Shown piece by piece: positions 25,223-31,944 of a stretch of 38,889 nt of DNA (its first letter is position 1; the number at the start of each line of letters is the position of its first letter). Origin of the DNA: Thiobacillus sp. Its GTDB lineage: Bacteria; Pseudomonadota; Gammaproteobacteria; Burkholderiales; Thiobacillaceae. The notes beneath the pieces are model-generated. The model was not told where the DNA came from. It searched no databases and worked only from the letters and a program-made list of their open reading frames with translations. The position numbers and the translations under genes were made by a program. The DNA lies in assembly GCA_021166845.1 (NCBI GenBank), contig JAJPEP010000060.1:1-38889 (forward strand). The letters are read 5' to 3'.

Positions 25223-25990
25223 CTAGCGCTGTCCCCCGCTTGCAGCAAGCCGCAGCAGCGTGCCGGCGAGGAGGGCGAACCCGGCGAGCGCAATGACAAT
25301 CGCGGGCCCGGCCGGCCAGTCGAGCCGGGCAGACGCAGCCAGTCCGGCCGCATACGCCAGCGCGCCCATCGCCCAGCCGGCCCGCAGGCCGCTGCCCGAT
25401 GGCAGGCCGCGCACCGCCAGCGCCGGCAGGATCAGGCTGGCGAACACCAGGTACACCCCCACCAGCTGCACCGACGCGGTGATCGCCAGCGCAAAGACCA
25501 GATAGAACCCGAGTCCGCCGAGGCGTTCGCCGCGCCAGGCCATGAACGCCAGCAAGGCGCCGTACAGCGCGGCGATCCGGATCGCCTGCGCGGGCGTCGC
25601 CCACAGGATTTGCCCGCTGAGCAGTTCGGCCAGGTGCTCGCCGCCGTGCGGGTCGCCCGCCAGCAGCAGCACCGCGGTGCTGGCGGCGACCACGAAGGTG
25701 GAACCGATCAGCGCCTCCTGGATCTGCGGCCAGCGCCGCTCGCATCCGGCCAGGAGCGTCGCGCCGATCAACGCGGCGGCCGCTGCTGCCAGCTGGGTGG
25801 GCCAGCCGTCGGCGGCGAGATCCAGCGCGTGCGCCGCAACCACGCCGAGCACGGCCAGCTGCGCCACTGCCAGGTCGAGGAAGATGATGCCGCGTGCCAG
25901 TACCCGGCGTCCCAGCGGGACGTGGGTCGCCAGTACCAGCAGGCCGATGATGAACGGCCACATCAGCAGATCGAGCGCGGCAGGGTTCAT
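25223..25990 (-). CDS. Metal ABC transporter permease, ZnuB/ABC-3 type
   Basis: Inner-membrane permease of 255 residues with seven to eight hydrophobic segments. The ABC-3 pattern is seen as LARGIIFLDLAVAQLAVLGVV (in part), SGQILWATPAQA and the late SVQLVGVYLVFASLILPA. The last is the family's conserved region facing the ATPase. It probably imports zinc or manganese, inferred from the upstream binding protein and cluster. The start overlaps the binding-protein stop by 4 nt. No ABC ATPase gene follows (the next gene is the STAS protein), so the nucleotide-binding subunit must be encoded elsewhere. Confidence 0.88.
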   Translation of the reverse strand: MNPAALDLLMWPFIIGLLVLATHVPLGRRVLARGIIFLDLAVAQLAVLGVVAAHALDLAADGWPTQLAAAAAALIGATLLAGCERRWPQIQEALIGSTFVVAASTAVLLLAGDPHGGEHLAELLSGQILWATPAQAIRIAALYGALLAFMAWRGERLGGLGFYLVFALAITASVQLVGVYLVFASLILPALAVRGLPSGSGLRAGWAMGALAYAAGLAASARLDWPAGPAIVIALAGFALLAGTLLRLAASGGQR

Positions 25991-26904
25991 GGCGCGGCCT
26001 TCAGCAGTTGCTCAATCGTGTCGTCGAACAGGCCGAACAGATTGCTTGCCCGTGCGCTGCCCCCCACGGTGTAGGGCAGCGCCAGCGCCGGAATGCCGGT
26101 GCGCTGCGACAGCCAGTCGGCCGGGCGCGGGCTCTGGTAGGACGCCCGCAGCACGGCACGGGCAGGCGTGGCCTGCAGCTGCGCGGCCACACCCGCCAGA
26201 TGGCCGACCGAGGGTTCGACCCCCGGTTTGGGTTCAAGCACCGCCACCTCCTTTAGTCCCAGCCAGTTTTCCAGATAGGGGAAGCCCTTGTGCTGCACGA
26301 CGACGGGCAACCCCCGGAGCGGAGCGGCTTGCTGCTCCCAGCGTACGATGGCGGCCTGCCAGCGGGTTGAGAAATCCTTCCAGCGCACCTGGTAGACCAC
26401 CGCTTGCGCGGGGTCGAGTTCGGCCATGCGGCGGGCGAGCGCCTCGCCGACACGAGCGATGTTGCGCGGGTCGGTCTGGATATGCGGGTTGCCGGCGGCG
26501 TGGACGTCTCCCGCCGAGCGGTCAAGCGCGGCGGGCTTTTCCAGCATCGTCACATGGGACGCGGCGAAGAACTGCCCCGGCTGTCCGGTCTGGATGGCCG
26601 GATTCCCCGATTCGGCCAGGATCACCGGCAACCAGCCGATTTCCAGTTCTGCACCGGTGCAGACCAGGAGATTGGCGTTGCGGGCGCGGGCGATGAGCGA
26701 GGGTCGCGCCTCGATGCGGTGCGGATCCTGCATTGCCGTGGTGGCGGTGTAGACGTTGACGTGCGCGCCGCCGATTTCTTTCACCAGCGCGCCCCATTCG
26801 GGCTCGCAGGCAAACACCTTGAGATCGGCATGCGCAGCAACCGGCAGCGCCGCGGCCAACGCCAGCAGGGCGGCGCGGGCGATAGGGGTAGCGATGAATT
26901 TCAT
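25987..26904 (-). CDS. Periplasmic metal-binding protein of ABC importer (ZnuA-like)
   Basis: Cluster A-I solute-binding protein, 305 residues. The ATG at 26904 opens a clean signal peptide (RAALLALAAALPVAAHA, then DLKVFACEPEW). Metal-ligand candidates are the His of MQDPHRIEARP, the His of NPHIQTDP, the His of VVVQHKGFPYLENW and the acidic FGLFDDTIEQ. This is the three-His plus carboxylate arrangement of ZnuA/AztC proteins. The His-rich loop of classical ZnuA is absent. The 25 in-frame codons upstream of this start overlap the previous gene and are not signal-like. It is 10 nt after the outer-membrane barrel gene and overlaps the permease gene. Confidence 0.88.
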   Translation of the reverse strand: MKFIATPIARAALLALAAALPVAAHADLKVFACEPEWGALVKEIGGAHVNVYTATTAMQDPHRIEARPSLIARARNANLLVCTGAELEIGWLPVILAESGNPAIQTGQPGQFFAASHVTMLEKPAALDRSAGDVHAAGNPHIQTDPRNIARVGEALARRMAELDPAQAVVYQVRWKDFSTRWQAAIVRWEQQAAPLRGLPVVVQHKGFPYLENWLGLKEVAVLEPKPGVEPSVGHLAGVAAQLQATPARAVLRASYQSPRPADWLSQRTGIPALALPYTVGGSARASNLFGLFDDTIEQLLKAAP

Positions 26905-26914
26905 GTGCGTCACC

Positions 26915-28276
26915 TTAGAATTTGTGCGCGCCGTGGCTGCCCAGGCTGTAGATGTACTGCACGTAGAACTGGTCCTCATCCACCCCCTGCTGCGCTTTGT
27001 CGAGTGAGTATTGCAGGCGGATACGCGTGAACTCGGACGGGTTGTAATCGAGCATCAGGCTGTGGCGTTTGGGGTCGTAGTCGGCCAGCGATCCCAGCGT
27101 GGCGCCGGCATCAGCGCCATTGAACGCCACGTCACCGCGAAACAGCTGGTCGTAGCGATAGCCCGCGCGCCAGCGCGGCATGAACTGATAAACGCCCTGC
27201 GCGTAGAAGCCGGACTGGTCCACCGAAAAGGGCGCGGCGAGCCCGTCAGTGCATAGGCTTGGGTCCAGCGGATCGGCATCGTCACAGGCCAGCTCACCCG
27301 ATTCGTCGCGCCGGAAATATTCGGCAGCGAACTTGAAATTCTGCTGCGTGGCGTTGCCATTGGGCGCCCATTTCCAGACAAAATCGGCCAGCCAGGTGCG
27401 GCTCTTGCCGGAGAAATCGCCGCCGACTTCGACGTCGTTGATGTCGTGGCCGTCAAATTCGCGTCCCCGCGGCTTTGCGCGCAGCCACGACAGCCCGGCG
27501 CGCCAGCTATTCGACACGCCCACATCGCCGCCCACATGGCTGAACAGCGCGATGCTGGAAAAGCCGTTGTTGTCGTTGTTGGTGGCGGGGAAAGCACTGC
27601 CGTTGCCGATTTCCGCGCCGAATTCGAGGAAAGTATCGGTAGGCGCCAGCCACTTCATTTGCAGGCCTTCCTGCACGTAGCCTTCGCCGAAAAGCGCTTC
27701 GTAGACCAGGTTGTTGGTGGCGAAGTCCCACGCGTGCGGATGTTGCTCGTTCTGATAGCCGATGCCGGACTTGAATCGCCCGCCCTTGATGCTGAGGCCC
27801 TGACCCAGTCCCAGCGTCTGGAACCAGGCTTCCTCGACTTCGACTGACTCGTCGACCAGCGCCGCGTTGAGATAACCGCGGAAATAAGGGTCGATCCTGG
27901 CGGAAATAACAAGCTCAGTGCCATCGATCGAGAAACCGCGTCCACCGCCGCCGTGGCCGTGTTCGCCTGCGGCCATGAAGCCGGTGATGCCGCGCTCGTC
28001 GAGTTTTTCGAGGTGGGCGTATTTGCCTTGCAGGATGAGCGAGATGTCCGGGTTGAAGCTGCTGCTGCGCGCGGCCGGCTCAGCGGCTGGCGCGGCGGCG
28101 GCAATGGCTTCGGTTTTGGTTTCGGCTTGTTGCAGTCGTGATTCCAGTGCCTGGATGCGCGTTTCGTAAGCCGTTTTCATTTCTTTCAATTCGGCGCGCA
28201 AGGCATCGAGGTCGGCATCGGCGTAAACCGGAAAGGCAGCCGCAAGCGCGGCCACCAGCAGGGCGGGTCGTAACAT
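26915..28276 (-). CDS. Outer-membrane beta-barrel (porin-like) protein of the metal-uptake operon
   Basis: 453 residues: signal peptide (LLVAALAAAFPVYA), a coiled coil (about 22-55, LRAELKEMKTAYETRIQALE), an Ala/Pro hinge, then a barrel with alternating strands such as FRGYLNAALVDESVEVEEAW, GWRAGYRYDQLF-like and RIRLQYSLDKAQ. Coiled coil plus barrel is seen in trimeric or stationary-phase porins. A His/Gly patch (GEHGHGGGG) after about 105 and the C-terminal SHGAHKF suggest metal contact. The C-terminal Phe is the usual barrel assembly signal. GGAG is 8 nt before the ATG. It heads the binding-protein/permease genes, so a role in metal entry is inferred from context and His content, not shown. 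Confidence 0.8.
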   Translation of the reverse strand: MLRPALLVAALAAAFPVYADADLDALRAELKEMKTAYETRIQALESRLQQAETKTEAIAAAAPAAEPAARSSSFNPDISLILQGKYAHLEKLDERGITGFMAAGEHGHGGGGRGFSIDGTELVISARIDPYFRGYLNAALVDESVEVEEAWFQTLGLGQGLSIKGGRFKSGIGYQNEQHPHAWDFATNNLVYEALFGEGYVQEGLQMKWLAPTDTFLEFGAEIGNGSAFPATNNDNNGFSSIALFSHVGGDVGVSNSWRAGLSWLRAKPRGREFDGHDINDVEVGGDFSGKSRTWLADFVWKWAPNGNATQQNFKFAAEYFRRDESGELACDDADPLDPSLCTDGLAAPFSVDQSGFYAQGVYQFMPRWRAGYRYDQLFRGDVAFNGADAGATLGSLADYDPKRHSLMLDYNPSEFTRIRLQYSLDKAQQGVDEDQFYVQYIYSLGSHGAHKF

Positions 28277-28280
28277 GGTT

Positions 28281-28346
28281 GAACTCCATCAAAAATGAGA
28301 ACGCGGTCGGCAGGCCTTGCGGGCCTCTGACCGTCAGGTCTGGATT
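28281..28346 (-). promoter_or_regulatory. 70-nt leader with imperfect hairpin upstream of the barrel gene
   Basis: GGTC-GGC-AGGCC and GGCCT-CT-GACC around TTGCG form an imperfect stem at about 28299-28326. On the minus strand it is followed by TCATTTTTGA, so it could be a weak attenuator or processing site separating the small His/Cys gene from the barrel gene. No Zur box could be confirmed by eye. Confidence 0.3.
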
Positions 28347-28646
28347 TCAGATGGCGGCAGGCGGGGCGCGGGCTTGCGCAAAGCGGGGCGAGACAGCGGC
28401 GGGCGGTAGTGCCGGGGCGGACACATCGAGGCAGATGCCGGACACGACAGGCAGGCTGAACACGGTTGCCGGTGCGGCGCTGCCGAGACTGGCCTGGGCG
28501 ACGCAGACTTCGCAGACCTTGTCGGGCAGCGCGCTGTCGTGCGCATCCAGGTGGCCGAGCGCATGCGCGAACGCCGTCGCCTGACCGAACAGCAGGGTCA
28601 GTACGAACAGCCAGGGAAACAGGCGGCGCGGCAACATGGGCGGCAT
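28347..28646 (-). CDS. Small exported His/Cys protein (DUF2946-like)
   Basis: A 99-residue protein with an N-terminal hydrophobic signal or anchor (LFPWLFVLTLLFGQATAFA). A compact motif follows: HALGHLDAHDS, then CEVC at about 45-48. The rest is Ala/Pro-rich. H-x3-H-x3-H plus CxxC is a plausible transition-metal site and is the pattern of DUF2946-type proteins found beside metal transporters. ATG 28646 is used; an ATG three codons in is also possible. It directly follows yidD (1-nt gap). Family assignment is tentative. Confidence 0.65.
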   Translation of the reverse strand: MPPMLPRRLFPWLFVLTLLFGQATAFAHALGHLDAHDSALPDKVCEVCVAQASLGSAAPATVFSLPVVSGICLDVSAPALPPAAVSPRFAQARAPPAAI

Positions 28647-28647
28647 T

Positions 28648-28884
28648 TTACTTGCGCGGCTCGACCGGCGGCACCGGGTCGTAGCCGTGGCTGCAGCCGG
28701 GACGGCAGCGGCCGATGCGCTTGGCGGCGAGCCAGCCGCCCCTGAGTACGCCGTGTTTTTCGATCGCTTCCTTGCCGTATTCCGAGCAGGTTGGCAGGTA
28801 GCGGCACTGCCGCCCGAGCCAGGGCGAGAGCGCCAGCTGGTACACGCGAATCAATCCGATCACCAGCTTTTGCCCGAGGTTCAT
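28648..28884 (-). CDS. yidD: Membrane protein insertion efficiency factor YidD
   Basis: A 78-residue amphipathic protein that assists YidC-dependent insertion. Characteristic blocks are [31 protein letters not shown] (in parts), [16 protein letters not shown] and GYDPVP, with Cys in RYLPTCSEY and CRPGC. It is normally found in the rnpA-yidD-yidC locus near the origin. Here it lies inside the metal cluster, overlapping the COG0523 GTPase gene by 4 nt. This may be the only copy relocated or a second one; that cannot be told from the window. Confidence 0.92.
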   Translation of the reverse strand: MNLGQKLVIGLIRVYQLALSPWLGRQCRYLPTCSEYGKEAIEKHGVLRGGWLAAKRIGRCRPGCSHGYDPVPPVEPRK

Positions 28885-29939
28885 GGCGACACCGCGGCAG
28901 GGTTTTGCGCCGCGCCGGAGAAATCGGCCAGCAGTTTGGCGACGAATTCCGGGTCGAGGTCGCGCACGATGAAGACGAAGCGGCTGCGATGATCATCGTC
29001 CGGCCAGGCGTCGAGCTTTACTTCCGGATAGAGCACGTGCTGCACGCCGTGCAGCACCGTGGGCTGCGGCTCGCCCTGCAGGTTGACGATGGCTTTGAAG
29101 CGCAGCAGGTTCTCGGCGCGGAACGACGTGAGCATGGAAAGCGCCGACTGCAGGCCGTAGCGGTCGAGCGGGGTGTCGAGCACCACCGAGAAGGCCTGGA
29201 TGCGGGCATCGTGCAGGGCCGGGACGGGCTTGCCGCCAAGCTTGCCCGCGTGGGCAGGCTGGTAGCGCTGCGGTTTCAGCCAGCGCGCCACTTCGAGCGA
29301 ACGGGTTTCGGCGTTCCACAGGCCGAGGTTCTGGATCACGGCGGGGTCAAGCTCGCCGTGCGTCACCGTCACGATGTCGGCGGCCGGGTTCAGCGTCACC
29401 AGCCGCTCGCGCAATGCGGCCACGCTGTCGGCGGATGCGAGATCGGTCTTGGTCAGCAGCAGCCGGTCGGCCACCGCGACCTGCTTCACCGCCTCGAAAT
29501 GCTCGCCCAGCTGGCCCATGCCGAACAGCGCGTCGACTGTGGTGACCACGCCGTCGAGGCGGAAGCGTGCGCGCACCCAGTTGTCGTGCAGCAGGTTGTC
29601 GAGCACCGGCGCCGGGTCGGCGATGCCGGTGGTTTCGATGACGACGCGCTCGAATGGCGGGATGTCGCCCTTCTGCCGCGCCATCCACAGGTTTTTCAGG
29701 GTCGGCGACAGGCTGCCCGAAATCGTGCAGCAGACGCAGCCGCCGGAGAGCAGCGCCAGCGGGCCTTCCATCTTCTGCAGCAGCTGATGATCGAGCGCGA
29801 CCTCGCCGAACTCGTTCATCAGGATGGCGGTGCGCGGCAGCGTGCGCACCAGGTGGTTCAGCACCGTGGTCTTGCCGCTGCCCAGAAAGCCGGTGAGCAG
29901 GGTGACGGGAAGTGAGCCGGAGTCCTTCAGGGCGTCCAT
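28881..29939 (-). CDS. CobW/COG0523 GTPase, candidate zinc metallochaperone
   Basis: 352-residue G3E-family GTPase. Walker A is GFLGSGKT (17-24). The metal-binding CxCC is GGCVCC (Cys68, Cys70, Cys71). [11 protein letters not shown] is the switch II/Walker B region and LLTKTDL provides the base-specificity motif. The C-terminal CobW domain contains an acidic/His patch DDDHRSR. Relatives such as YjiA, YeiR and ZNG1 bind zinc and deliver it to client enzymes under scarcity, while others serve cobalamin or nitrile hydratase. Zinc is favoured here because the operon also has a ZnuA/ZnuB-like pair and a DksA. It lies 19 nt after dksA and overlaps yidD. Confidence 0.88.
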   Translation of the reverse strand: MDALKDSGSLPVTLLTGFLGSGKTTVLNHLVRTLPRTAILMNEFGEVALDHQLLQKMEGPLALLSGGCVCCTISGSLSPTLKNLWMARQKGDIPPFERVVIETTGIADPAPVLDNLLHDNWVRARFRLDGVVTTVDALFGMGQLGEHFEAVKQVAVADRLLLTKTDLASADSVAALRERLVTLNPAADIVTVTHGELDPAVIQNLGLWNAETRSLEVARWLKPQRYQPAHAGKLGGKPVPALHDARIQAFSVVLDTPLDRYGLQSALSMLTSFRAENLLRFKAIVNLQGEPQPTVLHGVQHVLYPEVKLDAWPDDDHRSRFVFIVRDLDPEFVAKLLADFSGAAQNPAAVSP

Positions 29940-29958
29940 CCTGGGCGCTTCCGCAATA

Positions 29959-30378
29959 TCAGGCGCGCAGCTTTTCCATCATTTCGTGGCGCTCCTGCGC
30001 CTCGATCGAGTATTCGGCGGTGGGGCGCGCGAGCAGACGCGGCAGGCCGATGGGATCGCCGGTTTCTTCGCACCAGCCGTACTCGCCGCTGTCGATGCGC
30101 TTCAGGGCGGAATTGATTTTTTTCAGCTGCTTGCGCTCGCGGTCGCGCACGCGCTGCTCCAGCATGTGCTCCTCTTCCATCGAGGCGCGGTCGTTGGGGT
30201 CGGCAAAGTTCTCGTTTTCCTTCAGGGCCGCACCGGTGTTGGCGGCATTGCTGAGCATTTCGTCGCGCAGGGCTTCGAGGCGGCTGCGAAAGAACGCCAG
30301 CTGGTCCGCATTCATATAGGCGGAAGCCGGCATTTTCAGCAGCTCGGCTTCGGTGAGGGGTTTGGATGAGGTGGGCAT
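29959..30378 (-). CDS. dksA: RNA polymerase-binding factor DksA, zinc-finger degenerate
   Basis: 139 residues from ATG 30378, with GGAG 8 nt upstream; the 10 codons before it are not family-like. It binds the RNA polymerase secondary channel and with ppGpp regulates rRNA and amino-acid promoters. The coiled-coil tip carries FADPNDRAS with the two functional Asp. The globular part reads GWCEETGDPIGLPRLLARP followed by AEYSIEAQ, whereas classic DksA has four zinc Cys. Only the first Cys remains (CxxT, then S and A), so zinc cannot be held as in E. coli. This type is common in beta- and alphaproteobacteria and recalls DksA2 of Pseudomonas. First gene of the metal cluster. Confidence 0.93.
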   Translation of the reverse strand: MPTSSKPLTEAELLKMPASAYMNADQLAFFRSRLEALRDEMLSNAANTGAALKENENFADPNDRASMEEEHMLEQRVRDRERKQLKKINSALKRIDSGEYGWCEETGDPIGLPRLLARPTAEYSIEAQERHEMMEKLRA

Positions 30379-30582
30379 CGAGACGCTCCATGAGTCGAAA
30401 TATGGCAAATTTACCGCCCGGACGTGCCGGTGCGGAGGGGCGCAGTCTGAACGTCATACGCCAAAGGTGCAAGCCGCCAGCCTGGGCGCGGGTTGCCGGC
30501 TTGCACTATGACGTCCGTGATTACACAATGAATCGATACGCGATTGTTGCACTGCCCGCGTGATACCTTGCAAGGAGACGGG
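30379..30582. promoter_or_regulatory. 204-nt divergent promoter region of dksA and the lipoprotein-PPK2 pair
   Basis: It separates dksA (minus) from the lipoprotein gene (plus). An AT-rich stretch (AAATATGGCAAATTT) sits about 20-35 nt before dksA and is the best local promoter or operator candidate; its symmetry is imperfect. On the other side AAGGAGACGGG precedes the lipoprotein ATG. No RNA gene is evident. Confidence 0.5.
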
Positions 30583-31134
30583 ATGAAACGCATTGGAATT
30601 TGGCTGGCGTTGCTGCTTGGCGGCTGTGCCGGGCTTGAGTCGCCGGATCCGGCCTCGCCGTACTACGCCTATTCATCGGGCTGGACGGCGCAGTTGAACC
30701 GGCCGCTGACGATTCCGCCGGACGCCGCCACGGTGCGCCTGCAATACGGCCGCATCGTGCCGCGCAACAGCGTGCAGGAGCACGATCCGTTCTGCGTGGT
30801 GGAACTGGATACGGTGCGGGCCGGGCCGCAGACCCTGCAGCCGGGGCGCTTCGAGGTGTGGCGGGTGACCCGCAGCGTCAGCCCCGTCGCCGCGGCGGTT
30901 TCACCCTTTGTCAAAACAAGGTTCGTCGCCGACGACGGCGATCCGACTTTCCTCTACTTCAAAACCGAATTCCGCCTGCGCGACGCGGCACAGCCGAATC
31001 TGCGCGGCATGAGCTGCGCCTGGAACCAGATGGCGCCCGGCAATCGCGCGTTGATGCGGCATCTCACCCTGGACGAGATCCGCCAGGCGGTGGGCGGCTG
31101 GATGAGCCTGATTCCGCCCGGGGAACGCCTGTGA
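30583..31134 (+). CDS. Lipoprotein of unknown function
   Basis: 183 residues starting at ATG 30583, 4 nt after AAGGAGACGGG. A signal peptide of type II ends in LLLGGC (lipobox Cys at about 17), so it is lipid-anchored in the envelope. The mature domain is rich in beta strands (ATVRLQYGRIVPRN, CVVELDTVRAG, FLYFKTEFRLRD) and ends with a helical DEIRQAVGGWMSL. Two further Cys (FCVVEL, SCAWNQ) may form a disulfide. No family recognised with certainty. Its stop overlaps the PPK2 GTG start (GTGA), so the two are co-translated. Confidence 0.8.
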   Translation: MKRIGIWLALLLGGCAGLESPDPASPYYAYSSGWTAQLNRPLTIPPDAATVRLQYGRIVPRNSVQEHDPFCVVELDTVRAGPQTLQPGRFEVWRVTRSVSPVAAAVSPFVKTRFVADDGDPTFLYFKTEFRLRDAAQPNLRGMSCAWNQMAPGNRALMRHLTLDEIRQAVGGWMSLIPPGERL

Positions 31135-31940
31135 AGCCTGCCGAGACCCGTATTGCCCCGGATACCAGGGTCAAGCTGTCGAAATGGGATGCCGGCGACA
31201 GCGCGATCGTCGGCAAGGAAAAAGCCGATGCGCGCGAGCGTCTGGATGACTATCGTGAACGCCTGGAAACGCTGCAGGAGCTGCTGTACGCCGAAGGCAG
31301 GCACAAGCTCCTGGTCGTGTTGCAGGCGATGGACACCGCCGGCAAGGATTCCACCATCCGTCACGTATTCCAGGGCGTCGACCCGCTGGGGGTGCGCGTG
31401 GCCAGCTTCAAGACGCCCACGCCGCACGAGCTGGCGCGCGACTATTTGTGGCGGGTGCACCACCACGTGCCGGGCGCCGGCGAGATCGTCATCTTCAACC
31501 GTTCGCATTACGAGGATGTGCTGATCACGCGGGTGAATGGCTGGATCGATGCCGCCGAATGCAGACGGCGCTTCCGCCAGATCAACGACTTTGAAAGAAT
31601 GCTGGCGGAAACCGGCACCACCATCCTGAAGTTCTATCTGCACATTTCCAGGGACGAGCAGAAAAAGCGTCTGGAAGAGCGCCGCGACACCCCCGAGAAA
31701 CAGTGGAAATTCCAGCCTGGCGACCTCGCGGTACGCGCGCAGTGGGACGATTACATGGAAGCCTACGAGGCGGCGCTGTCGGCCACCAGCACGGCGCATG
31801 CGCCGTGGCACGTGATTCCCGCCAACAGCAAGCTGGCGCGCAACCTGATGGTATCCAGCCTGCTGATCGAGGCGCTGGAAAACCTGAAAATGCGCTATCC
31901 GGATCCGGCTGACGGGGCGGCGGATACTGTGATCGTCTGA
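31131..31940 (+). CDS. PPK2-family polyphosphate kinase
   Basis: Cytoplasmic P-loop kinase of 269 residues that transfers phosphate between polyphosphate and nucleotides. Walker A is QAMDTAGKDSTIRHVFQGVDP (Asp68, Gly71-Lys72). Walker B and the acidic residue lie in EIVIFNRSHYEDVL (118-131), and the lid has the basic RRRFRQINDFERML and DEQKKRLEERRDTPEKQWKF blocks, quoted in shorter parts. The length and NRSHYEDVL fit single-domain PPK2 enzymes of class I/III; substrate class cannot be fixed from sequence. The start is the GTG at 31131, in the lipoprotein stop. It meets the convergent GGDEF-EAL gene with only a 4-nt gap and no visible terminator. Confidence 0.92.
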   Translation: MKPAETRIAPDTRVKLSKWDAGDSAIVGKEKADARERLDDYRERLETLQELLYAEGRHKLLVVLQAMDTAGKDSTIRHVFQGVDPLGVRVASFKTPTPHELARDYLWRVHHHVPGAGEIVIFNRSHYEDVLITRVNGWIDAAECRRRFRQINDFERMLAETGTTILKFYLHISRDEQKKRLEERRDTPEKQWKFQPGDLAVRAQWDDYMEAYEAALSATSTAHAPWHVIPANSKLARNLMVSSLLIEALENLKMRYPDPADGAADTVIV

Positions 31941-31944
31941 CGGG

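Noticed and set aside
28277-28346. Zur box upstream of the outer-membrane barrel
   Set aside because: GTAACATGGTTGAAC was considered, but its two halves are not reverse complements beyond the outer two bases.
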